A stretch of DNA of 64,000 bases, taken from positions 186,001-250,000 of the forward strand of contig JADNRY010000007.1 of NCBI GenBank assembly GCA_015501585.1, given 5' to 3'. Position 1 is the first letter of the stretch, and the number at the start of each line of letters is the position of its first letter. Positions 46,912 to 59,784 of this stretch are shown piece after piece. The position numbers and the translations under genes are program-made. Under the pieces are notes generated by a model. It saw only the letters and a program-made list of their open reading frames with translations. It ran no database searches and had not been told where the DNA came from. Source of the stretch: Rhodocollybia butyracea. Its lineage: Eukaryota; Basidiomycota; Agaricomycetes; Agaricales; Omphalotaceae.

Positions 46912-49900
46912 ATGTCGCGTGCTCCGCCGTTCCCTACTCGTCAAAATCGTTCGGGTTCAGTGTCCAGAAATAATGTTGCTTCGCCAACTCCAACTAGGCC
47001 TTTACAAATATCTCGACCAACAACTCCTAGTAGCGATTCTGTCCGCGCTAATGGGCCTTCTCGGCCCCAACGTTCAGAACTGAGAGCTCGAAACTCGGAT
47101 ATCGACGGGAATAGTAACTCTACTAGCTCATCAGCGACTCGTACCGTAAGGAATACTCCCAAACCAGAGCGCCAGCAAAGCGAGGACGACACCACATCCC
47201 CGAATTTAAACAATGTTCTCTCTGCCTTTCAATCAGCTGGAAGACGGCGCGCAATGACCAACGGAAGTGACGATTTTGAGTATCAGAGAATGAGAGACGA
47301 AGAACGGGCTGCAGAAATGGCTAGACAACAGCAATATCAAAAACGGATGCCTGGTAGAAAAGGCACAGCAAGACCTCGACCAGGAGACATCGATGGTCTG
47401 TAGCAATTGTCTCTCATCTTTGCGTGTAGTCCTGACAGAGACACAGCTGTTCTCAATCAGGTCATGGATGGCTGGGAGTTTGTCGTTGATCCAGATGTAG
47501 GATAAATCCAGCTCACAAAACGATTTGCTCTGATCAGACACAAGTTTAATCCAGTGAATCTTGCCGTCGACCTCTTGGACCAAAAGTCTACGGGAAAGGA
47601 CATGCGGTCATTCCAGGACACAAAGTACAAACTGTTCAATGCATTGAAAGGCTCGGTTGACAGTGCGTCTGCTTGCCAATCGGTGATACAATCTGCTCAT
47701 ACTCCCCAGAGTATTACCAGGCGTTTGCCGCCTCATTGCCTCACCATGCGTCTCTTTTGAATCATTTATCCGAAACTCAGGACCAAATAGATGGAGCCCG
47801 CTCCTCTCTCCAGGAATCAAAGGATTTTCTAGGAAACAAGCGAGCTGATCTAGTGCAGATGTGGTCAAGAGGACAAACCCTGGAAGAAATGATGCGACTT
47901 TTAGATCAGATGTATGTGAATGTGGACGGAGTTAGAACTTTTGACTGACTTATGCGATCCAGCGAGCATCTCAAGACCGTACCGGACCTTCTTGAAACTC
48001 TCATGTCAGAGAAGCGCCTATTACAAGCATCCGTGCTCCTTGTCCGAAATCTAAAAATCATCAATAAGCCTGACATGCAAGAGATTGGTGCCGTATCAGA
48101 TCTCCGAAGTTATCTCCTAGGACAAGAGACTGTGGGTGCTGGATCCCAGTTCTAACCCGCTGCTCATAACAACCATTAACAGGCTTTACGTGAGATACTG
48201 GTAGACGAGCTTCATAGTCACCTATTTCTCAAATCCTTCTGGTGCGACTCTCGATGGGCATCGTATACGCCGAACCAGCGGGCCTGTACGCCTTTCTTAT
48301 CCTATCCCTTGCCTTTGATATTTACTGTCCTACAGTCCCTAAGGTGGAATTTGAAGAGGAGCCGACCGTTGCCTTACCCGACCAATCACCATCTTCTCCC
48401 ACCTTTCCAACCACTCGTTTAGCGCGTTTCTTACAGGATCTCACTTTAAGGCCCAATGATGCACCTATGGATGCAAATGAACCCAACGCTGCAGTTCCAA
48501 CTGATAAGTCACTCAACTATAATATATCATCCCGTAATCCTCAGGCCCTACTCAACCCTGAAGCAGACTCCTTTGTATACCTCGAGACCGTGCTAGAATC
48601 CTTGGCTGTTCTAGGAAGACTGGGAGCCACATTAGATATTGTAGCCCAGCGGCTTCCGATTGAGATCTACTCGCTGATAGAAACGACAATTGATGAAGTC
48701 TCTGAGAGAGCAGAATATGGGAGACGGAGCTCGGTGTTCGGCCTTTCCGCCCCAAGTCTGAAGGAGTGTACATTTTTTCCAGTGACCCATCAGCGGTTGT
48801 TCAGCATAAGAATGGATATCTCCCCGAGTCTTCTTTGCGTCTTGCCGCTCTGGAATCTTCGTTCCAGCAGGTTGACCAAGAAATTCTTAGAGACTTTTTC
48901 TGGACCTTGTACTCGAAGATGGACGCTGTCGCACAGGGATTGAGGGTAATATATGAGGTCGCGAACAGGATAGGCTCTGTGGGTGATCTATTTTTTACCG
49001 ATAGGCAGGACTTGACATCATGGTTATAGCGAAGAGACTTCAAAGACTCGGCGGGTACCAAACCTGGAACACTCTTCCCTCTTGTTGACATATGGCTTTC
49101 CATTCAAGTTGAGGTGAGCTGTTATGCTTATGGCCTATGAGCTTGTGTTGATTGCGTGCACTTCTTAGATGAAAACCTTAATATATGATTATCTCACCAA
49201 CGAAGACGAAGGTATCATGTCTGGCCGAAATCCGATATCATCGATCAACGAGATCCTCCGAGACGGAAGGTTTTCCAGAGACAAAACTAAAGTCAGTCAT
49301 CTCCAGCCCTGAAGTTTGCTCAGCTGAATATTGCTTGCAGTCGTTTTTCCGCTTTGCAGATACAGACGCAAAGCTCACCGCGAAAATCTTACGACCTCAC
49401 GAGGACGAGTTAACCCAGGTGCTCAAAGACACAATGCCCGGTCTTGTGCAAGGTCCCGCAGACAATACTGTGCAATCATCTCTTTCAACAGGTGGCTCGG
49501 ATGAGAGGCTTCTCGGAGCTGATCAACATCATCGATTATTGATCAAGCCAAACGCTTTTCATGTTAGCGTACTCTTCCAACCGACACTAGCATTTCTTGA
49601 GCGTGTTCATGCGGTTCTTCCTTCTGATATAGAATCAATACGCGAATCGGGGACGGTTCTAGATGAATTTGTTTTGAACATCTACCTACCTCAGTTAGAG
49701 GATAAAGTATCTTACTTGTTTCATCAAGCCATAGGTGGTACGTCGATTTTCTTCGATTCATATCTGATTACTCCAACCTTATTGCAGGACCGGAGGCCTT
49801 CCAACCTGATCCTCTTTCTAAACGAATATCTCCAGAACCACTACTGAAGGTAAGCAAAAGTCTTTTCTGTGAATCAATGCTTAATCCTTTCGTCAGGCTG

Positions 49901-51345
49901 GTACACATCTCATGGCTTTGATCAACTCATTGTGCGCGATGCTCCAGACAACACCTTTTCATCGAGAGAGTTATTCTCGTTTGATTCTTGGGGTTATCAT
50001 ACAATTTTATCAGCGTTGTAGCGATAAATTTCAAGATCTTGTTTCAAGCTCTGCCCCTGGTGATTCGACGCTAGAACCACAGGTCGCTTTAGCGGCACAG
50101 TGGGCACAGCGCACGGAACTGGTGCCCTGTTTAACTGAGTTACAGAACACGCTGGTATGTATCATCCGGAGCCTCACCGATTGTTATCAAAACTCGTCCC
50201 ATCTTCTATAGGAAGAAAATATACCTCAGCAGCAACAGCTTTGGCGCCAAGAAACGCATCTAGAACAGGATTTCTTAGGTCAGAGAAAAATAACAAGCGC
50301 TGATCTAGTCCCTTCTATACGCAATCTGGCATATCTAGCGGGCATGTATCGCACTATTGTCAGTGGCTTTGTTTTTTTTTCTATCACGACACTCGCTCAT
50401 CTCTCCTTAGACTTGGTTCGTCTCAGGGCTGAGCACTCTAAAAGCTCATCCCGAAGGTGGACCGCTCTCGCCCCAAAACCTAGAGCCGCTCTCTGCACTT
50501 TCCATGCCTTACACGCCTATAATAGCCTATGTCCCAATGGCGTCCCCGTCGGATAAGTTGACCCTCGTCCTTTCGAAGGAGATGTCTTTGTGAGTGAAGA
50601 GGGTCTGCTCAAATGCTAGTAATATAGTGATTGATTTTACCATAGGCGTTTCCAAGCCCTTTTGAGAACGTACCAACAACTCTCCGAGCTAATTCTACAT
50701 ACCATTCGGGTTGATGTAAGGTGTAGAACCGTACACTATCTTGATCTTGCCATGCGGGTATGTCGTCCTGTTCATCCTATGACCAATATTGACTCTCCTG
50801 TAGGGTAATTACCGTCTCGATGGGGAGGCTGCGGAGCCTGATCCACACATTATCGACCTGAACAATGATTTAAGCGAATGTGACGATCTCATATCTCCAA
50901 GTGTGCCCCCGTATGCCAGACAGTAAGCCAACGGGAACTCGCTTTGGACTACACCCTGACAATTTTCAGATTCATCTTTTCGGGGTTGGGTCAGCTGATG
51001 GAGCATGTACTAATACATGGTGCACGATATCTCCGTCGTCCCAACGTATATGGCGTACGAAAAATCTTGCGTAATATCCTTGCGCTTCAGCAAAGTGTAA
51101 AAACGATCACTGTAAACTCCAACCAGAACTTCGATCGCGCGAAGCGGTATTTCTCCCTCTTTTTCATAAAACCTGAGGTAAATCTCTTCTTTCTCCTCGC
51201 ATATCGAGCTTCCGTTAATCTCATTCATCAGCATATGCTGCAAGGCATCAAGCAATTGCAGGAATTTAGTTTCGACGATTACCAAACAATGCTTGCTCTT
51301 CAGTGTGGTGTCGACCCAAACCCCACAGATCCCAGACAATCCTAG
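46912..51345 (+). CDS. SEC8: Exocyst complex component Sec8 (EXOC4)
   Basis: Subunit of the exocyst, which tethers secretory vesicles to the plasma membrane at growth sites. After a disordered, Ser/Arg-rich start (MSRAPPFPTRQNRSGSVSRN) the Sec8 core begins with VMDGWEFVVDPDFNPVNLAV, then ASLPHHASLLNHLSETQDQI, the signature LKTVPDLLETLMSEKRLLQA and REILVDELHSHLFLKSFW. Later segments include LKAHPEGGPLSPQNLEPLSA, FIFSGLGQLMEHVLIHGARY and FSFDDYQTMLALQCGVDPNP. The gene has more than a dozen short introns; one at 51177-51230 is also readable without splicing. Start ATG 46912 was chosen over an upstream in-frame codon at 46888. Confidence 0.88.
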
Positions 51346-51556
51346 CGTCGCAGGCGACAGATCGCGACTATGGAATGTATGTCATCGAATTGCACGGACT
51401 AGAAATTGAGCAGAATTGAGAATTGTGTTGGACTAATATGTAATGATTTATTGCCTATACTGTACAATACTTGAGGCAGATTACTGTAAGTTTCAAATAC
51501 TTGCCCTTTTATGATACCTATATAGTGGAACTTGACCAAACTATTGAGAACGTGAT

Positions 51557-52765
51557 TCAGCTCAAGCGATACAATGGACTGCGAAGAATCACCTTTTTGC
51601 GTTTGTTTTGATCGAGCACATCCGCACGCTCGAGCCATGCAAGATTGACGGGATCCAAGTGCGGTCTTCGATAAGCGGACGAGCGACCAACCAACGACAG
51701 AGAATTGAGTGACAGCTTTATATGAAGTACAGGTTTCTGAAGTTTGTGGGCGCTAGGGATCATAAGAAGAACGGGGATTCTTCCTAGTAGATCTTGATAC
51801 CGGCGACGAAGCCACCGAGACGGATGTCGCGTTGGCCTGTCAGATGGTAGTTGATCTTCCGACAAAGGACGTTCCCTACGTGGCATAGGTGCGGGCAGTG
51901 TAGAGGGTCCAACGATATTTTCGATGCTGTTTAGAATACGTTGACCCTGAAAACCGATATTTTTGCTTCCAGAACTGGAAACGTCCGCTGGGGTGGAAAT
52001 AGATCCATCCTCCTTTCTGAGAGTGACTTCAAGAGGAGGGAGAACTTTCTTCCACTCCCGCGTAAAGTAACGCCATCGAGTGTTGAGTTCAAGGCGCTTA
52101 CTCAGAGGACCAAGTAACTGAGCTTCTTCTGAGTTTGGATTGGCTCGGGGGGATAGAATAGGTGGAAATTCCAACTGATGAGGCTCCAGCGACTTGCTTG
52201 ATATGCGAGATGCAGATGCGGTGAGCAGAGCAGCAAGTTCTGGTGAATATACGGGAGGATGGGATGTCGGAACTGCAGGAATTATAGGGTCTGGAGGTGA
52301 ATCTGGTTGAGCCGTGAAAGGCTAAGGAAATGTCAATAACACAAGTAAAATGAATAAGATTCAGGTAACACCTCCATCAACTCCCATTTCAGCTTTCCTT
52401 TTCGTCCGTACGCCAGATTCAAGATATGGGTGAATGCATCATGTCTGCCACCCAGGGCTTGTTCGATTTTGCGCAAATCCTGCTTGAATGTTATGAAATG
52501 CTTTTCGCCATAAAATACAGCGTACTCTGGATACTCGTCTTATCTTACTCGTTCGCAGAGCTGGTTTGTGCGGCGGAGTACGACGGATTGCACGGAAATC
52601 GTCCGAGGCCTTTATTTGGAAAAATATACTGGAGATTTTACTAAGTGAATATGTAGTGCAATACGAGAGGAATATGCACCGCAGATAATGGTGGGGTAGC
52701 CGTCTGACTTGACGAAGATACTGTCTGTAGAACGAAGTCAAAGACTGCATGGAGTCGGCAGGCAT
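51557..52765 (-). CDS. LYR-motif (Complex1_LYR) protein
   Basis: Starts MPADSMQSLTSFYRQYLRQV, an LYR-type motif (SFYRQYLR) followed by RRLPHHYLR and, after introns, IKASDDFRAIR. LYR proteins are mostly mitochondrial and help to deliver Fe-S clusters or assemble respiratory complexes. After the LYR unit comes a second conserved-looking block (YPEYAVFYGEKHFITFKQDL, AFTHILNLAYGRKGKLKWEL), then about 250 residues with no known domain and a basic C-terminal half (SRWLRRRYQDLLGRIPVLL). That is longer than typical LYR proteins. First exon 52765-52680; the junction near 52590 (donor GTACTC, acceptor ATAAG) is inferred. Exact function is not assignable. Confidence 0.65.
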
Positions 52766-52795
52766 TTTTCGTTACTCATCTCTAATACGTCCATC
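52766..52795. promoter_or_regulatory. 30-bp gap between divergent start codons, LYR protein and LSG1
   Basis: The two start codons face away from each other 30 bp apart, so the promoter must overlap transcribed sequence of one or both genes. Confidence 0.45.
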
Positions 52796-55125
52796 ATGGC
52801 AAGCAAATATTTTTAATTGTTCACTCTTTGTGCTCAACGATAGTTGAACAGCCTTCGAAAATAAGAAATCCGAATCCAAGTGGTCTTGGTCGTGCGATTA
52901 TCAACCGAAAAGTCAAGGATGCACGAAGAATGCAGGAATCAGGGATGGTGCGTGTTTTTGCGTATTATTTTTTCAAAATGCCTTCTCACAACTTGATTGT
53001 AGTATACCACAGATGTTGATACGACAACCCGATTGAAATCGGTAACACAAGAACGAGATTTAGAGGAATTTCTTACCACTGCTCAGCTAGCCGAAACCGA
53101 CTTTACCGCAGGTGATAATCGCGAGCTATCCGAGGCTTCAATGAAACTAAATTGTTTCAGAACGTAGAAACGTCAAGGTAATCCAGCAATCGGTAGATGC
53201 GTCTCAAAATCCATATCTGCTCAGTGAAGTCGAGGAAAAAAAGACCCTGAAGAAACACCTCGAAAATAAGCAACGACTCAGGGTTCCTAGGAGACCACCT
53301 TGGACCAAATCAATGACTCCAGTTGAACTTGAGAGACAGGAAAAAGCAGCATTTTTGGACTGGCGTAGAGGATTGGCAGTGTATGAGGCATATCTATCTT
53401 TATCTCCTAGCACTTATGCATTCTTCGCAGATTACAGGAGGAAGAAAATTTCCTGCTCACTCCCTTCGAGCGCAACCTGGAAGTATGGCGACAGCTTTGG
53501 CGTGTCCTGGAACGGTCACACTTGATTGTCCAAATTGTCGACGCCCGGAATCCTTTGCGATTTCGATGTGAAGATCTAGAGGACTATATAGCTGATGTCG
53601 AAGGGCCTGAAGGAGAGAGAGGCACTGGGAAAGGGATACGACGGAGCCTACTGCTCATCAACAAAGCAGACCTGCTAACTACGAAGCAAAGGTGACTTCG
53701 TCATGGAAACTGTATCATCACGCATCTGAAGATTTGACAGAGTGCAATGGGCTAACTATTTCGACTCGCAGCGCATTCAGTATGCCTTTTTCTCTGCAGC
53801 GAATGCAGCTGCCATCCAAGAAGCCAGACGTGAAGCTGCTCTCAAAATGCAAGAAGAAGCGACCAGACAAGACGAGGAAGTTATTTCATCTGAGAACGAA
53901 GAGCAAGATGCTGAGGACTCTGAAAGTGATACATTTTCAGATGATGAATCTTACTTTTCTGTGGAAGAGGAGGAGGTTGCCGAGGATGTGGATCCGAGAG
54001 CTCGTGTTTTGTCGGTGTTGCAATTAGAGGAACTCTTTGTTCAACAAGCACCCGATCTTAGTGGTACGCATTTCTCATCTCATACATTTATTCCTTGTGT
54101 TTACTCGGACACAGCTTTTGCTGACGCTTCCGGCAAACCACCACCAAAGCTGATGGTTGGTCTCGTCGGGTACCCCAATGTTGGAAAGTCTAGTACCATC
54201 AACTCTTTACTGGGAGAGAAAAAAGTCAGCGTTTCTTCCACGCCCGGAAAAACAAAGCACTTTCAGACCATCCATTTATCAGAATCGATTGTGTTATGTG
54301 ATTGTCCAGGTCTAGTGTTCCCTCAATTCGCTACGACGAAAGCTGCCTTGGTATGCGATGGTGTCCTTCCTATCGATCAGATGAAGGAGTACACTGGTCC
54401 AATATCGTTGCTCGTTCAGCAAATTCCCAAAGAAATTTTGGAGGCCACTTATGGATTGTCGATCAAGGTTAGAGGAATTGAAGAGGGAGGAGGACAAGTT
54501 ACCGCTGAGAATTTTTTGATCGCTTATGCTAGTAAGTGAGGATAGTACTTGTTTTGCTGATGCTCACTGTTTTTTAGTCGCCCGTGGGCTGACCCGATCC
54601 GGCCAAGGCAACCCTGATGAAGCTCGTGCTGCACGATATATTCTAAAAGATTATGTGAACGCCAAGCTATTATTCTGTCATCCACCTCCAGGAATTTCTG
54701 AAAAAGACTTCAACGCTCAAACTCACGAAATCTCACTACGCCGAGTAGCAGGGAAAAAGAAAGCTCCGATAACTCGAGTAGGCAAAGATGCGGATACATT
54801 TGTTGCCTCAGCTTCTTTTCCGCAAGCCATCCTTCCTGCACTTGGTCAAGGACAGAAATCTCGTGCATTGGACCAACAGTTCTTTGAGGAAAAGTCTTCG
54901 GCAGGTGGTGCTGTGTATGCTAAGGGTGTCGTGCATGGAGGGAAAGAGTTTTCTCGAGCAATTGCTTTCCCACATCAAAATTCCGTCACCAACAACGGAA
55001 CGGTGATTCAACCGAAATACGCGAGGATGGCTGCCGTTTTAGCCAGCAACGGTGGAGACTTGAGCAGTAAAAAGCACAAAAAGAAGCCTAGAGCGAAACA
55101 AAGGAGTGGGAAGGGGTATGATTAG
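52796..55125 (+). CDS. LSG1: Large-subunit GTPase Lsg1
   Basis: Cytoplasmic GTPase that releases the export adaptor Nmd3 from pre-60S ribosomes. It is a circularly permuted GTPase: LLLINKADLL (G4) comes before VGYPNVGKSSTINSL (G1) and LCDCPGLVFP (G3). The N-terminus is GLGRAIINRKVKDARRMQES, typical of the family. The start requires an unusual structure: ATG at 52796-52798 is followed at once by a GC-AG intron (52799-52851), giving MPSKIRNPNPSGLGR. Later exons begin at 52852, 53003 and 53161. An acidic insert (EEVISSENEEQDAEDSESD) lies between G4 and G1, as in other fungi. The basic tail KKHKKKPRAKQRSGKGYD is standard. Confidence 0.9.
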
Positions 55126-55538
55126 TGTTGACGCATTTCACAAGTTTAATCTACTTTTGTTTGAGCGGCAGCATTCAGTATATATGAGTTGAGCAAACAC
55201 TGAAACGGTGCAGTTGTGTCCCAGACATATCTCACTGGGTACAGATTCGATATGATTGTACAGATGCTGGAGACCAACTTCAGTACACAAGGTACGAAAG
55301 CGAGGAGAGATTGCGAGTCGCGACTCTGAAACGGGCATCGAACAAAAGGTAAACACAAGGTAGCCCATCACAACTTCCAGTCAAAAGGACATCACATCAC
55401 AGATCATGTGACGGCGATTGCGCCGCTTTGACCAAGGTTCTTTTCATTCTCCTTTCTGCCTTCCTCCCACTGTTAGCACCGGTTTAGTTAGCAATCTGGT
55501 GTATTTATTCTTCAGAACATCTTCTCTGCCTATAAATT

Positions 55539-57772
55539 ATGTCTGTAACACCATTCTCGTCACGCCGTACTTTGGTTCCTACTTCCTTCAAGTCCGATAT
55601 CCCTCCTCGTTCTGTGAAGCGGTCCCGAAACCTTGATATATGCGCCAAATTAACGACCATCCAGGAAGGGCGCAAAGACGGTAATACAAATCTTTACCTG
55701 CTGAAGCTAATCTCTCGAGATCTGATATTCGCAACCCTAGTCATTGGTTTAAGCCTCAACAAGCCTATTACGATAGGACGAAATCCAGACCGATGGCTCG
55801 TATTCTAAACGTTTTACCAATAAATCTCAGCGAACTTGCTCTCTCTAGCTCCTACGTGGTCGCAGACACTTCCGTTTCCGGTGTGCACTGCACGATTTTC
55901 GCGTAAGTAATATTTTATGTCTGGGTCCATGATCGCGACAGCCATTTCCTGACGGTGTTAAAGCGTTCGGTCCCAGCATGGTGGCGTCATAGTGTCCTGC
56001 CAGGTGAGCCCAACCTTTTTCTTAGGGTGGGCCGTCCCTTACTGTCGTCCAGGACATATCCAAGAACGGCATTTTTCTCAATGCTCAGCGGATCAAGAAG
56101 ACGTCTGTTATTCTCATGGATAACGATTTGTTGAAACTTCCAGATTCCATCAGTCTGTAGCTCTTTTCTGAAAACTTGAATTGGGAACTTTCGCTCAGAT
56201 CCGATCCAGCGTTTATGTGTACTCACGTCTGGAAGGACTCTGTGCCAGTAGATAGGTTCAGCGTGGTTGACCCACCTCCTCAGGCTCTTCGACGGTCAAC
56301 ACATAAGGTAGGTTCTGACGGACTTGCTCAAAACTGTATCTCATATTTTACAGCATATCGGCCGCTACACCGTTTCTGGACAGTGCTTAGGGAGCGGCTC
56401 GTTCGCAACCGTCCATCTGGCATTTAGCTCGCATCGTCGCTGTCAGGTCGCTTGCAAGAGTATAACTATCAAGTCGAAAAAAGACTCGGAGAAAGAGTTG
56501 GACCAAGTTATGAAAGAGACCAGGATCCTGATGGGTTTGAACCATGTAAGTCGTAACGCTGATTTCATGCGATGTGTACAACCACAGCTTTTCACAGCCT
56601 AATATCAACCGAATTTACGATTCGGAAGAAGATCCCGATAGTAAGTACTTATTTGAAAGTCTCAATCTTTGCCTTACCGTTGAGTCTCAGGAAACTACAT
56701 GTGTGCTTTTTCTCCGTGTCTGCTGCTTTATTCTCATGTACATCTTAGCCATATCTTCTTGCAGCTCTGCACTGGAGGCGACCTCTTTACTTACATCAAT
56801 AGTTATGGAGAGAGATATGAGCGCATGGAGGAGCAGGAGGTCAAGTACATCATGTACCAACTGCTTCTTGGGCTCAAATATCTTCATTCCCAGCATATAT
56901 CTCATCGAGGTAAGAATGATATAAGTGTCTATCAATTGAACAGTTCTGACGACCTCCTTACGCCATTCAGACTTGAAGGTATGTTACTGAACTGTTTCTT
57001 TCGTTATCGCGTTTACGGTTATCCGATGATAGCCCGAAAACATATTGCTCTATGCTCCTGGCCCATATCCTCGGATCCAAATAGCAGACTTTGGACTTGC
57101 TCGTCCAAAGGCATGGCAAGAGACCTTCAACGTTTGTGGTACAGTCTCATATCTGCCTCCGGAGGGGGTTCTTGCACTGGACCAGAAACACCTTGGATAT
57201 GTTGGGTTAGTCTCCATCCAGTATCGGATACTCGACCAATCTGATTTTTCCAGAATGCCTTCGGATTGCTGGAGTGCTGGAATTATCCTCTACATCATGC
57301 TATCGTAGGAAACTTCGCTTCCAAGTCTCAGTCTGTAGGCCTGATTCCATTACTCAAGTGGCTCGCACCCGTTCGATTATGATGCCCCTTGCGACTCGCG
57401 TGCCTCCCGGATCTTACACAGTGTGGGCTCCGAGTACCATTCTGAAGAGTCTGAGCTCCTTGCCAACTGCTTTCGAAGCGAGGCTCAACTGAAGGAGCGA
57501 ATTATTGATGGTCAGGTCGAATTCCACCCTTCAATTTGGCATGACCTTCATGAAGGTAAAGGTTTTGTTTGTTACAGATCATTACGAGTTGTTCATTGAA
57601 CCCATTCTTAGCCAAGACCTTGATACTATTGCTGTTGATTCACGATCCTCTCAAACGCGCCAAAGTCGCTGATGCTTTGAAAAGCCTGTGGATCACAAAG
57701 GACTTGAACATGCTCGAAAATGCTTACCGTGCGCGGATCACTGCTTCTATCTCGCCTGCGGAGAAACTCTGA
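55539..57772 (+). CDS. FHA-domain checkpoint kinase, Chk2/Rad53/Cds1-like
   Basis: DNA-damage/replication checkpoint kinase class. The FHA domain has KPITIGRNPD, VADTSVSGVHCTIFA and CQDISKNGIFLNAQRI, which form the phosphothreonine pocket. The kinase follows: YTVSGQCLGSGSFATVHLAF (P-loop), ACKSI (Lys), SHRDLKPENIL (catalytic loop), IADFGLARPKAWQE (DFG), GTVSYLPPEG (APE-like) and DCWSAGIILYIMLSGSHPFD. An 8-bp micro-exon at 56971-56978 supplies part of HRDLK. One FHA intron (about 55799-55833) seems to be GC-AG and very short, so that junction is uncertain. A single FHA domain points to a Chk2/Cds1 layout, not Rad53 with two. The start has Ser/Thr sites (TPFSSRRT) but no clear SQ/TQ cluster. 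Confidence 0.85.
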
Positions 57773-58160
57773 GTACACACTAAATGCTGTAATGCCCTCG
57801 TTTCTGCTTCCGAATCTCTACTACCGCTTCACTGCCCAGCTTATTACTCACACGCGCGTTTGTTCTCCTACGCTGTCACCGTGTACACAGTTCCCATTCG
57901 TTCCATTGAATCTTATGTGCACATAGACAATGATTAGTAAGGACCAAAAATATTTGAGCTTAAAAACGGTACGTGAATCCGAAGTTCGTAGAGAAATTCG
58001 GGTCAAAGACTGGAATCGAGGCTGAGTCAAACAGGACTCGACACATGCTTGGCTGCCAGCGAGTGAAAATCTCAAGTGGCTTAGACATGCTCGGCTTCGT
58101 TTACTCGTCCATACAAGTTATACATTTATGGATACATGATAAACTCAGAGTGGGGTTTGT
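57773..58160. other. Convergent intergenic region
   Basis: The 3' flanks of the kinase (plus) and S-formylglutathione hydrolase (minus). Nothing is recognised. Confidence 0.4.
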
Positions 58161-59455
58161 TACGCCTTGAGGAAGTTCGCGTGGACTGGGAAGTGGATTT
58201 AAAAGAAGTCAACAATAGAAGATACCACGTACAGTGAATATGATCACTAGCAAAAGTGGACATCTGCACAAGTGTTCAAGTAAACTATTAGCATTGCTAG
58301 CAGCTTGTAACCACTTACAAAGTAATAACTGTGGTCATATCCAGGTTGACTTCGTACTCTCACTTGGACTTCGTCATAACCTGCATCTCTCGCAGCCTTG
58401 AGAAAATTCTCAGGTAGTAACTGTCCATCTTTGTAAAACTGGTCTCCCGTGCCCTGTACGTCGGGTTGTAAACAACGTGCAATGAGAGATGTATCATACT
58501 TACCCAATCAACAAGTATATGTACTGGGTCTTTGTGCTTCGAGATCAGCTCTGTCGCATCGTATTTTCCTTTGGCCTCCTCAATTCCACCTTGAAGATAG
58601 TTAGTAAATGCTTTCTTTCCCCAAGGAGCTTCAACGGGATTCGAGATGGGTGCGAACGCTGATGCGGAGCGATATTGCTTGGTAGACGAAGAAAGATACA
58701 TGGTAAGTGCGCCGTGACCACCCATTGAATGCCCAAAGATGCTTTGACGATTAAAATCCTGATACATTAAAACGTCAATCAGAGTGAAAAAGTCTATACC
58801 TGATGTACCTACGATGGGAACGCCAGCGGCTTCAAGGACTTGGGGTAGCTCCATGGAAACGTGGGTGTACATATTGTAGTGAGTCGCCCATTTGGGGTTG
58901 GTTGCATTTAGATAGAAACTATAAAGCATGAAAATTGGGACAAGACCGAAATTTACTATCGTGCTCACCCCGCTCCCGTACCAAAATCCCAGTCATCATC
59001 TAACATTTAATAATTGGGTCTCAAGAGAGCATAATTATAAACGTGTTATTGCGTACCTTCTCCTTCAATCCCGGCTCCGCGAGGAGAGGTATCTGGAAAG
59101 AGTAAAGCAATTCCTTGAGATGCTGCAGGTCCGATAAATGAGCCCTTCTGAGTTCTGCATGCTTATCATCAAGTCTAATCACAGACTGCAATCGACGCTT
59201 TGTGCCTCACCCATTGTCTTCCGTACAAGTTAGACCTGAGAGATAAACTAGGACTGGCACTTTGTTTGAGTTACTAGCGTCGGCGGGAACGAACAAATTG
59301 AAATTGGCGTTTAGACCACCCAATGCAGCGGACTATCGATGGAAATCAATAGTGCTCACGCGTAGGGAGAAAATTGAAACCTTGAATCTATACTTGGAGA
59401 GCTCCCCTTCAAAGGCTTTGTTCGAGGATACTTTCTCGAGGTTAGGAATCGACAT
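58161..59455 (-). CDS. S-formylglutathione hydrolase (esterase D family)
   Basis: Last step of glutathione-dependent formaldehyde detoxification: releases formate and glutathione. Start MSIPNLEKVSSNKAFEGELS. After short introns: SAALGGLNANFNLFVPADAS, VPVLVYLSGLTCTEDN, IALLFPDTSPRGAGIEGE, DDWDFGTGAGFYLNAT, RQSIFGHSMGGHGALTMYLS with the nucleophile Ser, GTGDQFYKDGQLLPENF and RSQPGYDHSYYF with the catalytic His. The last two exons (MSTFASDHIH, then FHANFLKA) match the family end exactly. All motifs are intact. Roughly 285 residues, the usual length. Confidence 0.9.
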
Positions 59456-59784
59456 GGCTGTCGTGGAAAGACTTGGGAAAAGCAGTCACAGTCCGTGGGC
59501 TTTTTGGGGGTTTTCGATGCCATAGTGAGCGGCCCGTGATTCCGAGACAATCATCCATTGATCATCCAACATGCAGATTGACAGGCAGACAGATATTGTG
59601 CAAGACCAACTTGCTCGTTCTGATTCACCCGTATCTTCAATACTTCCAGAGTACGGCTAGACTCGTGCGACGTTCAAGTTTCTAAATCATAATACTGTTC
59701 ACTTAGTTATGAAACGTCTGAAGAAGCTGGCCTCCGCCCTCCTCAGTATTCTTTACTCTTTTTTCCTGGTGCTATCTATAGCTT

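Noticed and set aside
45759..55125. Possible operon-like functional cluster of LDAH, SEC8, LYR and LSG1
   Set aside because: Genes alternate in strand and belong to unrelated processes; compact spacing alone does not show a shared function.
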